A DNA stretch of 64,000 nucleotides from Arthrobacter rhizosphaerae (GTDB taxonomy: Bacteria > Actinomycetota > Actinomycetes > Actinomycetales > Micrococcaceae), in the NCBI RefSeq assembly GCF_023062595.1, contig NZ_JALLAN010000009.1:1-64000 (forward strand), given 5' to 3'. Numbering within the stretch: the first letter of the stretch is position 1; each line of letters begins with the position of its first letter. The translations under genes and the position numbers were made by a program. The notes under the pieces are model-generated. The model made no database searches and was not told the origin of the DNA. It saw only the letters and a program-made list of their open reading frames with translations. Of the stretch, positions 9,419 to 18,654 are shown in pieces.

Positions 9419-9932
9419 GTTGCAGTCACTCTGTTCTGTCTGGCTGTGTGTGGCGGTTTATTTCCGGTGGACCTCCACGGCGGGACCCGCAAAAACGGGC
9501 CTGCGCACCCCTTCGGCGGCCTTCGAATATCATACCGTGGAGCCACAGCCGGCATTGTTCACTGAGCATTACCCCGGCGTCGTTTGTTTTGCCTACGGCT
9601 TTGTCTGCGGCTTTCCTGCGAGTTTCCTAATGATTCCGGGACGTTAACTGATTCTCACAACCTCCCTGCTATACGGTGATTCATATAAGGAAAATTCAGT
9701 CCACTTAGTGAGATTCACGCTGACCAGAGTGTGGATTAGGGCTAAGCTGTCAGCAGATCAGCACGCAAGGGGTAGCGCTGGAAAGCGTATTCCCCCCTCT
9801 GCCATGCGACTGAAGTTAGATCAACGTTTCAATGGTGAACGGCTGGTACACACTGCAGCAGGCGCCATCAACTGCCCTGCTCCGGCCTGACCAGTACCAA
9901 TTGCCGTCAGCACAGAGAGGGGCCCGGTTTTC
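9419..9932. other. 514-bp divergent intergenic region, ctaB/tkt
   Basis: No gene is supported here. The right part holds the tkt promoter (9720-9748) and a leader of about 180 bases. On the minus side, TATGAT near 9530 could be a -10 for ctaB, but I see no good -35. A 75-codon frame starting at 9832 overlaps tkt in another frame and has no coding signs beyond being open. No tRNA or recognised riboswitch was seen. Confidence 0.5.
9720..9748 (+). promoter_or_regulatory. sigma-A type promoter of the tkt operon
   Basis: -35 CTGACC (9720-9725), a 17-bp spacer, and -10 TAAGCT (9743-9748), a good match to actinobacterial housekeeping promoters. It would start transcription near 9755 and give a leader of about 178 bases before the tkt GTG. 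Confidence 0.6.
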
Positions 9933-12059
9933 GTGCCACATTTGGAAGAGCAAGAACTGTCATGGACCAGCTTGGACCAACGCGCCGTGGATACCGTCAG
10001 GGTATTGGCCGCGGACGCCGTGGAGAAGGTGGGCAATGGCCACCCCGGGACGGCCATGAGTTTGGCCCCCGCCGCATACCTTCTCTTCCAGAAGCTGATG
10101 CGCCACGATCCCCGAAATCCTGACTGGCTGGGACGCGACCGTTTCATCCTGTCACCGGGCCACACATCGCTGACGCTGTACATCCAGCTGTTCCTTTCGG
10201 GCTACGGCCTGGAGCTCAAGGACCTTGAAGCACTGCGTACCTGGGGTTCGCTGACCCCTGGGCACCCGGAGTACAAGCACACCGCCGGCGTGGAGATCAC
10301 CACCGGGCCGCTGGGCCAGGGCCTGGCATCCTCCGTCGGGTTCGCATACTCGCAGCGCCGCATGCGCGGCCTGTTCGACGCCGATGCTGCCGCCGGCACC
10401 AGCCCGTTCGACCACACCATCTGGGTTATCGCGTCCGACGGCGACCTCCAGGAAGGCGTGACCTCCGAGGCCTCCTCGCTGGCCGGTCACCAGGAACTGG
10501 GCAACCTCGTTGTTATCTACGATGAGAACCACATCTCCATCGAGGACGACACCGACATCTCCTTCACCGAGGACGTGCTGAAGCGGTACGAGTCCTACGG
10601 CTGGCACACCCAGCGTGTTGACTGGACCAAGACCGGCGAATACAAGGAAGACGTGCAGGAGCTGTACTCGGCACTGCTCACCGCGAAGGCCGAAACGTCG
10701 AAGCCTTCCATCATTTCGCTGCGCACCATCATCGGCTACCCCGCTCCGAAGAAGCAGAATACGGGCAAGATCCATGGTTCGGCCCTGGGCGCTGAGGAAG
10801 TGGCCGGACTCAAAGAGGTCCTGGGCTTCGACCCCGCCAAGTCCTTTGACGTCGACCAGGAAGTCCTGGCCCACGCCCGCTCCGTAGTGGACCGCGGTGC
10901 CGAGGCCCGCAAGGAATGGGAAGAATCCTTCAACGCCTGGCAGGCAGCCAACCCGGAAAACGCCGCTCTGCTGGAGCGTGTCGAATCCCGCGAACTGCCT
11001 GAGGGCCTGGACGCCGCGCTTCCCGTCTTCCCGGCCGGCAAGGACGTTTCCACCCGCGCAGCCTCCGGAAAAGTGCTCAACGCGCTTGGCCCGGTCATGC
11101 CGGAACTGTGGGGCGGCTCCGCTGACCTTGCCGAATCCAATAACACCACGATCGAGGGCTCGCCGTCGTTCATTCCCGCGTCCAAGCAGACTGACGCCTG
11201 GTCCGGCAACCCGTACGGCCGCGTGCTCCACTTCGGTATCCGGGAGCATGCCGCGGCGTCAATCGTGAACGGCATTGCCCTCCACGGCAAGACCCGTGCC
11301 TTCTCGGGTACGTTCCTGATCTTCAGCGACTACCAGCGTCCGGCTATCCGCCTCGGTGCCCTCATGGGCGTTCCCTCGTTGTACGTCTGGACCCACGACT
11401 CCATCGGTCTGGGTGAAGACGGTCCCACCCACCAGCCTGTGGAACAGCTCGCCTCACTGCGCGCCATCGTTGGCCTGGACGTAGTCCGTCCCGGCGACGC
11501 GAACGAGGTTGCTGCGGCATGGAAGACCATGCTGGAGAACCACGAGAACCCGGCCGGCATCGTGCTGACCCGCCAGAACATTCCCACGTACGCCCGTGGC
11601 GAAGGCACCGCCGACGGCGACACCTTCGGTTCGACGGCGGGAGTCGCCAAGGGCGGTTACGTCCTGGCCGAGGCTTCGAAAGACGGCGCAACGGTCCCGG
11701 CAGACGTTATCCTCATCGGCACCGGCTCCGAGGTCCAGCTGGCCGTCCAGGCCCGCGAAGCCCTTCAGGCCGAAGGCATCGCTGCCCGCGTTGTCTCCAT
11801 GCCCTGTGTCGAGTGGTTCAACAAGCAGGATGCCGCCTACCGCGAATCCGTGTTGCCCGCCGCCGTCAAGGCCCGGGTCTCCGTTGAAGCCGGGCTCGCC
11901 CTGGGCTGGAGGGAGTTCGTCGGCGACGCCGGGCGCTCCGTCTCGCTCGAGCACTATGGCGCTTCCGCTGACTACAAGCGCCTTTTCCAGGAGTTCGGCA
12001 TCACTGCGGAGGCTGTTGCCGCCGCCGCCAAGGACTCCCTCGCTGGCCTGCAGGCCTGA
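9933..12059 (+). CDS. tkt: transketolase
   Basis: 708-aa thiamine-diphosphate enzyme of the non-oxidative pentose phosphate pathway, moving two-carbon units between ketose and aldose phosphates in the cytosol. N-terminal HPEYKHTAGVEITTGPLGQG, ThDP/Mg motif GDGDLQEGV near residue 170, the pyrimidine-domain segment with FGIREHA, and a C-terminal domain are all in order; the length is normal. The GTG start at 9933 follows GAGAGGGG. It is the first gene of the operon tkt-tal-pgi-zwf-opcA-pgl, with tal 24 bases downstream behind AGGAGATAAG. Confidence 0.97.
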   Translation: MPHLEEQELSWTSLDQRAVDTVRVLAADAVEKVGNGHPGTAMSLAPAAYLLFQKLMRHDPRNPDWLGRDRFILSPGHTSLTLYIQLFLSGYGLELKDLEALRTWGSLTPGHPEYKHTAGVEITTGPLGQGLASSVGFAYSQRRMRGLFDADAAAGTSPFDHTIWVIASDGDLQEGVTSEASSLAGHQELGNLVVIYDENHISIEDDTDISFTEDVLKRYESYGWHTQRVDWTKTGEYKEDVQELYSALLTAKAETSKPSIISLRTIIGYPAPKKQNTGKIHGSALGAEEVAGLKEVLGFDPAKSFDVDQEVLAHARSVVDRGAEARKEWEESFNAWQAANPENAALLERVESRELPEGLDAALPVFPAGKDVSTRAASGKVLNALGPVMPELWGGSADLAESNNTTIEGSPSFIPASKQTDAWSGNPYGRVLHFGIREHAAASIVNGIALHGKTRAFSGTFLIFSDYQRPAIRLGALMGVPSLYVWTHDSIGLGEDGPTHQPVEQLASLRAIVGLDVVRPGDANEVAAAWKTMLENHENPAGIVLTRQNIPTYARGEGTADGDTFGSTAGVAKGGYVLAEASKDGATVPADVILIGTGSEVQLAVQAREALQAEGIAARVVSMPCVEWFNKQDAAYRESVLPAAVKARVSVEAGLALGWREFVGDAGRSVSLEHYGASADYKRLFQEFGITAEAVAAAAKDSLAGLQA

Positions 12060-12083
12060 ATTCGAATTCCAGGAGATAAGAAA

Positions 12084-13199
12084 ATGACTACCCCCACACA
12101 GCAGCTGTCCGACGCCGGAGTTTCCATCTGGCTTGATGACCTTTCCCGCGGACGTCTGGAAACAGGCACCCTGCAGAAGCTCATCGACGAGAAGAACGTT
12201 GTCGGCGTCACCACCAACCCGTCCATCTTCCACGCCGCCATCACCACCGGCACGGACTACGACGCCACGATCGCCGCGCAGGCAGCTGCCGGCGCCTCGA
12301 TCGAAGAGACCATCTTCGAAATCACCACCACCGACGTCGCCGACGCCTGCGACCTGTTCGCTCCGGTCGCCGCAGCAAGCAACGGTGTTGACGGCCGCGT
12401 CTCCATCGAGGTGGACCCCCGCCTCGCCTGGGACACCGCAGGAACCGTGGCCGAGGCCCAGCACCTGTACAAGAAGGTCAACAAGGACAACGTCCACATC
12501 AAAATCCCGGCAACCCTTGAGGGCCTCGAAGCCATTACCACCACCCTGGCCGCGGGCATCAGCGTGAACGTGACGCTGATTTTCTCCCTCGAGCGATACC
12601 GCGCTGTCATCAACGCGTTCCAGTCAGGCCTGGAGCAGGCCAAGGACAACGGCCACGACCTCTCCAAGATCCACTCTGTGGCATCGTTCTTCGTCTCCCG
12701 CGTCGACTCCGAAATCGACAAGCGCCTCGACGCCATCGGCACCGAGGAGGCCAAGGCACTCAAGGGCAAGGCCGGCGTCGCGAACGCCCGCCTGGCCTAC
12801 CAGGTCTACGAAGAGCTGTTCTCCACCGAGCGCTGGGCCTTGCTGGCCGACGCCGGAGCCCTCCCCCAGCGCCCGCTGTGGGCCTCCACCGGCGTGAAGG
12901 ACCCGGCCTACCCGGACACCCTCTACGTTACCGAACTCGTCGCCCCCGGCGTTGTGAACACCATGCCGGAGAAAACCCTCGACGCCACGTTCGACCACGG
13001 AGTCATCACCGGTGACACCATCACCGGCCGCTACGACGAGGCCAACGCGACCCTTGACGCCCTGGATGCCCTGGGCATCTCCTACAACGAGGTCGTCGCG
13101 CTCCTCGAGTCCGAAGGACTCGACAAGTTCGTCGCCAGCTGGAAGGAACTGCTGGCCGACGTCGAGGGCGCCCTCGCCGCCGCACGGAAGGCTTCCTAG
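12084..13199 (+). CDS. tal: transaldolase
   Basis: 371-aa class I transaldolase catalysing three-carbon transfer between sedoheptulose 7-phosphate and glyceraldehyde 3-phosphate. VTTNPSIF near the N-terminus and [14 protein letters not shown], whose lysine is the Schiff-base residue, identify the family; the length fits the longer actinobacterial type. The ribosome site AGGAGATAAG precedes the ATG. pgi starts only 6 bases downstream; in some actinobacteria these two enzymes are fused, and here they remain separate. Secure. Confidence 0.97.
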   Translation: MTTPTQQLSDAGVSIWLDDLSRGRLETGTLQKLIDEKNVVGVTTNPSIFHAAITTGTDYDATIAAQAAAGASIEETIFEITTTDVADACDLFAPVAAASNGVDGRVSIEVDPRLAWDTAGTVAEAQHLYKKVNKDNVHIKIPATLEGLEAITTTLAAGISVNVTLIFSLERYRAVINAFQSGLEQAKDNGHDLSKIHSVASFFVSRVDSEIDKRLDAIGTEEAKALKGKAGVANARLAYQVYEELFSTERWALLADAGALPQRPLWASTGVKDPAYPDTLYVTELVAPGVVNTMPEKTLDATFDHGVITGDTITGRYDEANATLDALDALGISYNEVVALLESEGLDKFVASWKELLADVEGALAAARKAS

Positions 13200-13205
13200 T
13201 CCACC

Positions 13206-14840
13206 ATGAGCACACTCAGCTACGACGCCACCGGCGCAGCACGCCAAGCTCTTGAACACCACGTCCCTACCCTTGTTGAGGATCGGATAGCGAGCCGCCT
13301 TTTTGCAAAGGACCACACCCTGTGGGGTCCTGATGCTGAAGCCGAATCCGCCATTCGCCTGGGTTGGGTCGAGGCCGCCACCGTTTCACAAGCACTGGTC
13401 GCCCCCATCCTGGAACTCCGGGACGCACTTCGCGCAGAGGGCATAACCCGGATCGTTCTCTGTGGCATGGGCGGCTCCTCGCTGGCTCCGGAGGTTATGG
13501 CAGGAACTGCAGGCGTCGAGCTGAGTGTGCTCGACAGCACCGACCCTGAACAGGTCAGTGCTGTCCTCGCCGACAGGCTCACCGAAACCGCTGTTGTAGT
13601 CTCTTCCAAGTCAGGTTCAACGCTTGAGACCGACTCCCAGCGGCGCATTTTCGAGCAGGCCTTTACTGAGGCCGGACTCGATGCGAAGAGCCGGATCATC
13701 ATCGTTACCGACCCCGGTTCCCCGCTCGATAAGGCTTCCCGCGAAGCGGGTTACCGGCAGGTGTTCAACGCGGATCCCAATGTGGGCGGGCGTTACTCCG
13801 CCCTTACTGCGTTCGGGCTCGTTCCCTGCGGACTGGCCGGCGTAGACATCCAGGCCTTCCTCGACGAAGCCGAGGAAGCCGCGGAAATCCTCAACGACGA
13901 CGCCCCTGAAAACATCGGCCTTGCGCTCGGCGCTGCCCTCGGCGGCACCACGCCTTTGCGGAACAAGATTGTCATCGCCGAGGACGGGTCAGGAATTGTC
14001 GGTTTCGCCGACTGGGCTGAGCAGCTGATCGCAGAGTCCACCGGCAAGCTTGGGACTGGCGTCCTTCCAGTGGTGGCAGGACCCACATCGCCTGAGGTCA
14101 CTGGCGGAGCCGACGACGTCCTGGTGGTGCGGCTCGTGGCCGCGGATGCCGACGTCGAACTCGGGGAAAACGAAGTTGCAATCGCCGGCGGTCTCCCCAC
14201 CCAAATGATGGTGTGGGAATTCGCAACGGCGGTTGCCGGCCGGCTCCTGGGGATCAACCCCTTCGACCAGCCCGACGTCGAGGCCGCCAAGGTGGCCGCC
14301 CGCGGTCTCCTGGACGCACAGCCGGAACCTACCCCGGCCAGTTTCGTCGACGGCGCCATTGAGGTTCGCGGCGGGGAGTGGCTCGGCGGGTCTGCGACGG
14401 CCGCCGACGCTGTTACATCCCTGCTTTCCCAGCTGGGCGACGACGGCTACCTCAGCGTGCAGGCATATTTTGACCGTCTGGCCTTCGCGTCCCTCGAGAC
14501 CGTCCGTGACCAGCTGGCAGCCCTGAGCGGCCGTCCTGTCACCTTCGGCTGGGGACCACGGTTCCTGCACTCCACAGGCCAGTTCCACAAGGGAGGACCC
14601 GCGATCGGTGCCTTCCTGCAGGTTACGGCCGCAGCCGCAAAGGATCTCCCCATCCCGGAGCGCCCGTTCACATTCGGCGAACTGATTTCGGCGCAGGCAG
14701 CCGGCGACGCGCAGGTGCTGAGCGAGCACGGCCGTCCGGTCCTTCGCCTCCACCTCACGGATCGTGCAGCCGGTGTGCAGCAGCTGCAGGAGACCATTGC
14801 TGCGCTGGCCGGCCAGGCCGCGTTCCGACTCGAAAGCTAA
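13206..14840 (+). CDS. pgi: glucose-6-phosphate isomerase
   Basis: 544-aa SIS-domain phosphosugar isomerase interconverting glucose 6-phosphate and fructose 6-phosphate. GMGGSSLAPEVM near 85-96 and SSKSGSTLET around 140 form the sugar-phosphate site. It is the diverged type that accompanies, or is fused to, transaldolase in actinobacteria, not the E. coli-like PGI, and its alignment to classical PGI would be weak in the second half. Tightly packed between tal and zwf, so it recycles fructose 6-phosphate from the pentose branch back to glucose 6-phosphate. Confidence 0.9.
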   Translation: MSTLSYDATGAARQALEHHVPTLVEDRIASRLFAKDHTLWGPDAEAESAIRLGWVEAATVSQALVAPILELRDALRAEGITRIVLCGMGGSSLAPEVMAGTAGVELSVLDSTDPEQVSAVLADRLTETAVVVSSKSGSTLETDSQRRIFEQAFTEAGLDAKSRIIIVTDPGSPLDKASREAGYRQVFNADPNVGGRYSALTAFGLVPCGLAGVDIQAFLDEAEEAAEILNDDAPENIGLALGAALGGTTPLRNKIVIAEDGSGIVGFADWAEQLIAESTGKLGTGVLPVVAGPTSPEVTGGADDVLVVRLVAADADVELGENEVAIAGGLPTQMMVWEFATAVAGRLLGINPFDQPDVEAAKVAARGLLDAQPEPTPASFVDGAIEVRGGEWLGGSATAADAVTSLLSQLGDDGYLSVQAYFDRLAFASLETVRDQLAALSGRPVTFGWGPRFLHSTGQFHKGGPAIGAFLQVTAAAAKDLPIPERPFTFGELISAQAAGDAQVLSEHGRPVLRLHLTDRAAGVQQLQETIAALAGQAAFRLES

Positions 14841-14854
14841 GGCACCGAGCTACC

Positions 14855-16429
14855 ATGCCAGAAACTGAAAACGGCGGCAGAAGGCCGGCTCCATCGTCGC
14901 GTGGGGGCATGCGTAATCCTCTCCGGGATCCGCGTGACCGCCGTCTGAACCGGATTGCCGGGCCGTCCTCCCTGGTGCTTTTCGGAGTGACCGGAGACCT
15001 CGCCCGCAAGAAGCTGATGCCGGCCGTCTACGACCTCGCCAACCGCGGGCTTCTCCCGCCAAGCTTCGCCTTGGTGGGGTTCGCCCGCCGTCAGTGGGAG
15101 AACGAAGACTTTGCCGCAGAAGTGAAGGAGTCGGTCAAGGCCTACTCCCGCACACCCTTTGATGAAGCCGTCTGGAACCAGCTGTCAGAAGGCATCCGTT
15201 TCGTGCAGGGTGAATTCGACGACGACGCGGCTTTTGAGCGGCTCGGCGACGTCATTGATGAGCTCGATGCACAACGCGGAACCCGCGGCAATCATGCGTT
15301 CTACCTCTCGATTCCGCCGAAAGCATTCGAGCAGGTGTGCCGGCAGCTGTCCAAGCATGGACTGGCTCAGGCAGCCGGGGACAATTGGCGTCGTGTGGTC
15401 ATTGAGAAGCCGTTCGGGCACGATCTCGAATCCGCGCGGCAGCTCAATGACATTGTGGAGTCGGTGTTTCCGCAGGACGCCGTCTTCAGGATCGACCACT
15501 ACCTCGGTAAGGAGACGGTGCAGAACATCCTGGCATTGCGTTTCGCGAACCAGCTGTTCGAACCGTTGTGGAACGCGAACTATGTGGACCACGTCCAGAT
15601 CACCATGGCAGAGGACATTGGTACCGGCGGCCGGGCGGGGTATTACGACGGCGTCGGGGCAGCCCGGGACGTCATCCAGAACCACCTGCTGCAGCTCCTT
15701 GCTCTCACGGCCATGGAAGAGCCCATTTCCTTTAACGCCGATGATCTGCGCGCCGAAAAGGAAAAGGTCCTCGCTGCTGTCAAACTGCCCGACGATCTTT
15801 CAACGCATTCAGCGCGTGGCCAGTTCGCCGGTGGCTGGCAGGGCGGGGAACAGGTCCTGGGGTACCTGGAGGAAGACGGTATCCCTGCCGATTCCACCAC
15901 TGAGACCTTTGCGGCAATCCGCGTGGACATCAACACCCGCCGCTGGAGCGGCGTTCCGTTCTATCTCCGTGCCGGAAAACGCCTGGGCCGGCGGGTCACC
16001 GAGATCGCCGTCGTCTTCAAGCGTGCACCCAACCTCCTGTTCCGCGACCATGCAGAGGACGATTTCGGTCAGAATGCCGTGGTCATACGTGTCCAACCGG
16101 ACGAGGGCGCCACTATCCGCTTCGGCTCCAAGGTCCCCGGCACTCAGATGGAGGTCCGGGATGTCACTATGGACTTCGGCTACGGCCATGCCTTCACAGA
16201 GTCCAGCCCGGAAGCCTACGAGCGGCTGATCCTGGACGTACTGCTGGGCGAGCCGCCGCTCTTCCCGCGCCATCAGGAAGTGGAACTGTCCTGGAAGATC
16301 CTGGATCCCTTCGAAGAGTACTGGGAGGGCCTGAACGAACAGCCTGAGCCGTACGCCCCCGGGAGTTGGGGACCTGCTTCGGCAGATGAACTGCTTGCCC
16401 GCGACGGACGAACCTGGAGAAGGCCATGA
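14855..16429 (+). CDS. zwf: glucose-6-phosphate 1-dehydrogenase
   Basis: 524-aa NADP-linked enzyme committing glucose 6-phosphate to the oxidative pentose phosphate pathway. The dinucleotide fold GVTGDLARKKLMPA lies near residue 45-58 and the substrate site RIDHYLGKETVQN near 205-217, with the catalytic His in the second domain. There is an N-terminal extension of about 35 residues before the Rossmann fold. It overlaps opcA by ATGA, so the enzyme and its assembly factor are coupled. Confidence 0.97.
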   Translation: MPETENGGRRPAPSSRGGMRNPLRDPRDRRLNRIAGPSSLVLFGVTGDLARKKLMPAVYDLANRGLLPPSFALVGFARRQWENEDFAAEVKESVKAYSRTPFDEAVWNQLSEGIRFVQGEFDDDAAFERLGDVIDELDAQRGTRGNHAFYLSIPPKAFEQVCRQLSKHGLAQAAGDNWRRVVIEKPFGHDLESARQLNDIVESVFPQDAVFRIDHYLGKETVQNILALRFANQLFEPLWNANYVDHVQITMAEDIGTGGRAGYYDGVGAARDVIQNHLLQLLALTAMEEPISFNADDLRAEKEKVLAAVKLPDDLSTHSARGQFAGGWQGGEQVLGYLEEDGIPADSTTETFAAIRVDINTRRWSGVPFYLRAGKRLGRRVTEIAVVFKRAPNLLFRDHAEDDFGQNAVVIRVQPDEGATIRFGSKVPGTQMEVRDVTMDFGYGHAFTESSPEAYERLILDVLLGEPPLFPRHQEVELSWKILDPFEEYWEGLNEQPEPYAPGSWGPASADELLARDGRTWRRP

Positions 16430-17367
16430 TCGTAGATCTTCCCGACACAACCACCTCGAAAATATCCAAGAAGATCATGTCCCTGCGCGAGCAGGGCGGC
16501 GTCATCGCCTTGGGCCGGGTGCTGACGCTCGTCGTCGTCACCAAATCAGGGCTCGAGGAAGAAGCCATCGAGGCAGCCAACGAAGCCAGCCGGGAACACC
16601 CCTGCCGGATCATTGTGCTCGCAGACGCAGGAGCCTCCGCCCCGACCAGGCTGGACGCCCAGATCCGTGTCGGTGGGGACGCCGGAGCCTCCGAGGTCAT
16701 TGTGCTGCGGGGCTTTGGAGAACTGGCCGAGGAAAGCGAATCACTGGTGGCGGCCCTGCTTCTGCCGGACGCCCCCATCGTCGCGTGGTGGCCGCATGGT
16801 GCGCCAAAGAGCGCCTGCGACACTTCAATCGGCAGAATTGCGCACCGCAGGATTACTGACTCCGCCAACGAGCCCGATCCTGCGACGGCCCTGGAGAACA
16901 TCCGCAGAACATACAAGGCGGGCGATACGGACCTCGCCTGGACCCGTCTCACCAACTGGCGGATCCAGCTGGCGGCAGTCCTGGACCAGGTGGATTCTTC
17001 TCCCGTCACGGCCATCGCGGTCGAGGGTGCCTCCGATTCCCCCAGCACGCTGCTCCTCGCGGCGTGGCTTACGCTGGCGCTGGACGCACCCGTCACCATC
17101 GTTGCCGATCCCGCGGGGACAGGCATCCGGCGCGTCCGGCTCAGCAGGGCAAGCGGGGATGTGCAGCTGTTCAGGCCGGGCCTGTCCGTCGCGGAACTCA
17201 CCCAGCCAGGGCAGCCCGCACAGCGGATCTCCCTCCCCCGCCGGAGCCTCCAGGACTGCCTCGCCGAGGAACTCCGCCGCCTGGATCCCGACGATGTGTT
17301 CGGTGAAGTGATTACTATTGGACTTCCACTGACTAATCTAAGGAGTGTCCATCCAAGTGAGCGCTGA
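16426..17367 (+). CDS. opcA: glucose-6-phosphate dehydrogenase assembly protein OpcA
   Basis: 313-aa OpcA family protein, needed for assembly or activity of Zwf in cyanobacteria and linked with it in actinobacteria. Family features include MIVDLPDTTTSKISKKI at the start and PIVAWWPHGAP in the middle, with the trailing beta-rich domain. Its start overlaps the zwf stop, and its end overlaps the pgl start by 11 bases, giving a compact zwf-opcA-pgl unit. The molecular mechanism is known only from the family, not visible here. Confidence 0.94.
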   Translation: MIVDLPDTTTSKISKKIMSLREQGGVIALGRVLTLVVVTKSGLEEEAIEAANEASREHPCRIIVLADAGASAPTRLDAQIRVGGDAGASEVIVLRGFGELAEESESLVAALLLPDAPIVAWWPHGAPKSACDTSIGRIAHRRITDSANEPDPATALENIRRTYKAGDTDLAWTRLTNWRIQLAAVLDQVDSSPVTAIAVEGASDSPSTLLLAAWLTLALDAPVTIVADPAGTGIRRVRLSRASGDVQLFRPGLSVAELTQPGQPAQRISLPRRSLQDCLAEELRRLDPDDVFGEVITIGLPLTNLRSVHPSER

Positions 17368-18175
17368 GCCCAGAGTAAGTATTCATCCTGACTCCTCGGT
17401 ATTGATGGCGGCGATCGCTGCCCGCCTCATCACCAAGCTTGTGGACGTTCAGGACCGATACGGCGAGGCCACGGTTGTACTCACCGGAGGCACGGTGGGC
17501 ATCGGTACCCTCAAGGCTGTTGCCGACTCCGCCGCTGCCCCGGCTGTCAACTGGTCCAAGGTCAACTTCTGGTGGGGTGACGAACGCTTTGTAGCCGCCG
17601 ACGACGACGACCGGAACACCCGCCAAGCACATGCGGCCCTCTTGTCGCACATCGGAGTGGATCCTGAACGGGTCCACGAGCCCGGTTCCGCCGATCAGTT
17701 TGGAACACCGGAGGAAGCGGCTGAAGACTATGCACGCAGGCTGGCAGAAGCCGCCGCCGCGGAGCATGCAGCAGATACCTCCGATGATCGCCCGGACACC
17801 CCACGAAAACTTCCACGCTTCGATATCCTCCTGCTGGGGGTTGGACCTGATGCCCACATTGCGTCGCTGTTCCCCGAGCAGGCAGGGATCAGGGAGAAGG
17901 AACTCACTGTAGTGGGTGTCCGGAATTCACCCAAGCCTCCGCCGCAGCGTATTTCCTTGACGCTGCCTGCCATCAACACGGCGGCCGAAGTCTGGATGGT
18001 GGTTGCAGGCGAGGACAAGGCCGGAGCCGTTGGCTTGGCCTTGGCCGGCGCCAATCCGGTGCAGGTCCCGGCGGCTGGTCCCGCCGGCCGCTCCCGGACT
18101 CTGTGGCTCATCGATGAGAACGCCGCTTCGCGGGTTCCGGAGCAACTAATCCGGAAGAGCCCCGCCAGCGCGTAG
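17357..18175 (+). CDS. pgl: 6-phosphogluconolactonase
   Basis: 272-aa DevB/SOL-type lactonase hydrolysing 6-phosphogluconolactone, the product of Zwf. VLTGGTVGIGTL and WGDERFV near the N-terminus and LGVGPDAHIASLFP in the middle are the family signatures. GTG at 17357 is preferred because AAGGAG (17340-17345) lies 11 bases upstream; GTG at 17345 would overlap that site. It ends the operon and overlaps the 3' end of rbpA on the other strand by 30 bases. There is no gnd in the cluster, so 6-phosphogluconate dehydrogenase must lie elsewhere. Confidence 0.95.
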   Translation: MSAEPRVSIHPDSSVLMAAIAARLITKLVDVQDRYGEATVVLTGGTVGIGTLKAVADSAAAPAVNWSKVNFWWGDERFVAADDDDRNTRQAHAALLSHIGVDPERVHEPGSADQFGTPEEAAEDYARRLAEAAAAEHAADTSDDRPDTPRKLPRFDILLLGVGPDAHIASLFPEQAGIREKELTVVGVRNSPKPPPQRISLTLPAINTAAEVWMVVAGEDKAGAVGLALAGANPVQVPAAGPAGRSRTLWLIDENAASRVPEQLIRKSPASA

Positions 18176-18526
18176 CCTTTCAAGCGCTCCAGCCAGGACG
18201 TCTTCGGCGTCTTGGCTGGAGCGTCGTTCTTTAACGTATTCCAGATGGCTTTTGTAGCCGTCCTCCGGCTCCTCCAACGGTGCTTCCGGCTGAAACTGGC
18301 CACGGGTCGCCGTCCCGCCGCATCGGCGGCAGTCCCAAACGACTGGGATCTGATCCTCCGGGAGCTTAACAAAAACAGGCCGCGTCTCGTGTCCTTTGGA
18401 GCACCAATAGGAGACACGCATACGCGGCAGGCTGTCACCGACGGCATTTCCGGGCTGGTTCTTGGGGGCGAAGCCCTCCGCGGCACCGGCGCGGGTGCCC
18501 CTGAAGCCTGAAGCAGCATGCACCAT
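18146..18526 (-). CDS. rbpA: RNA polymerase-binding protein RbpA
   Basis: 126-aa actinobacterial transcription factor that binds RNA polymerase and sigma-A, stabilising open complexes. The zinc-type core is visible: YWCSKGHETRPVF around residues 40-52 and WDCRRCG around 64-70, followed by the sigma-interaction helix near the C-terminus (SHLEYVKERRS). The N-terminal 25 residues are the flexible tail. The start ATG (18526) follows GGAG. An ECF-type promoter lies upstream, and the last 30 bases overlap pgl. Confidence 0.95.
   Translation of the reverse strand: MVHAASGFRGTRAGAAEGFAPKNQPGNAVGDSLPRMRVSYWCSKGHETRPVFVKLPEDQIPVVWDCRRCGGTATRGQFQPEAPLEEPEDGYKSHLEYVKERRSSQDAEDVLAGALERLRAGGALPD
18185..18223 (+). 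terminator. pgl operon terminator inside rbpA
   Basis: CGCTCCAGCCA (18185-18195) pairs with TGGCTGGAGCG (18213-18223); GACG/CGTC extend it inward with one G-T pair and a 7-base loop, and TCGTTCTTT follows. It sits 10 bases after the pgl stop and lies wholly within the rbpA coding sequence on the other strand. Confidence 0.75.
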
Positions 18527-18602
18527 CGGGAACTCCTGGTTACTCGGCTGGACGACTTATAAAACGTCAACAGCCATAGTTTAGGCGGAGTTCCCGATGG
18601 TG
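18521..18602. repeat. 16-bp inverted repeat at the rbpA start
   Basis: CACCATCGGGAACTCC (18521-18536) and its exact complement GGAGTTCCCGATGGTG (18587-18602), 50 bases apart. The near arm covers the rbpA ribosome site and start codon; the far arm contains the GGGAAC promoter element. If any transcript began beyond 18602, the RNA hairpin would hide the rbpA start. Confidence 0.85.
18569..18595 (-). promoter_or_regulatory. ECF (SigR/SigE/SigH-like) promoter of rbpA
   Basis: GGGAAC (18595-18590), exactly 18 bases, then GTT (18571-18569) matches the SigR-class consensus GGGAAT-N18-GTT. rbpA is reported to be under SigR in Streptomyces and SigE in mycobacteria, which fits. Predicted start near 18560. 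Confidence 0.65.
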
Positions 18603-18654
18603 TCAGTGGCAGCGGGTGGTGAAGATGTGTGAAGAGGCGAAAGCCCAGCTGTGC

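Noticed and set aside
9832..10059. 75-codon frame in the tkt leader
   Set aside because: Overlaps tkt out of frame, has no ribosome site or recognisable product.
10152..11249. Minus-strand open frame of 365 codons opposite tkt
   Set aside because: A shadow of the transketolase codon pattern; no recognisable protein.
18597..18632. An 11-codon plus-strand frame beginning in the rbpA inverted repeat
   Set aside because: Its GGAG and ATG arise only because the arm copies the rbpA start; no support for translation.
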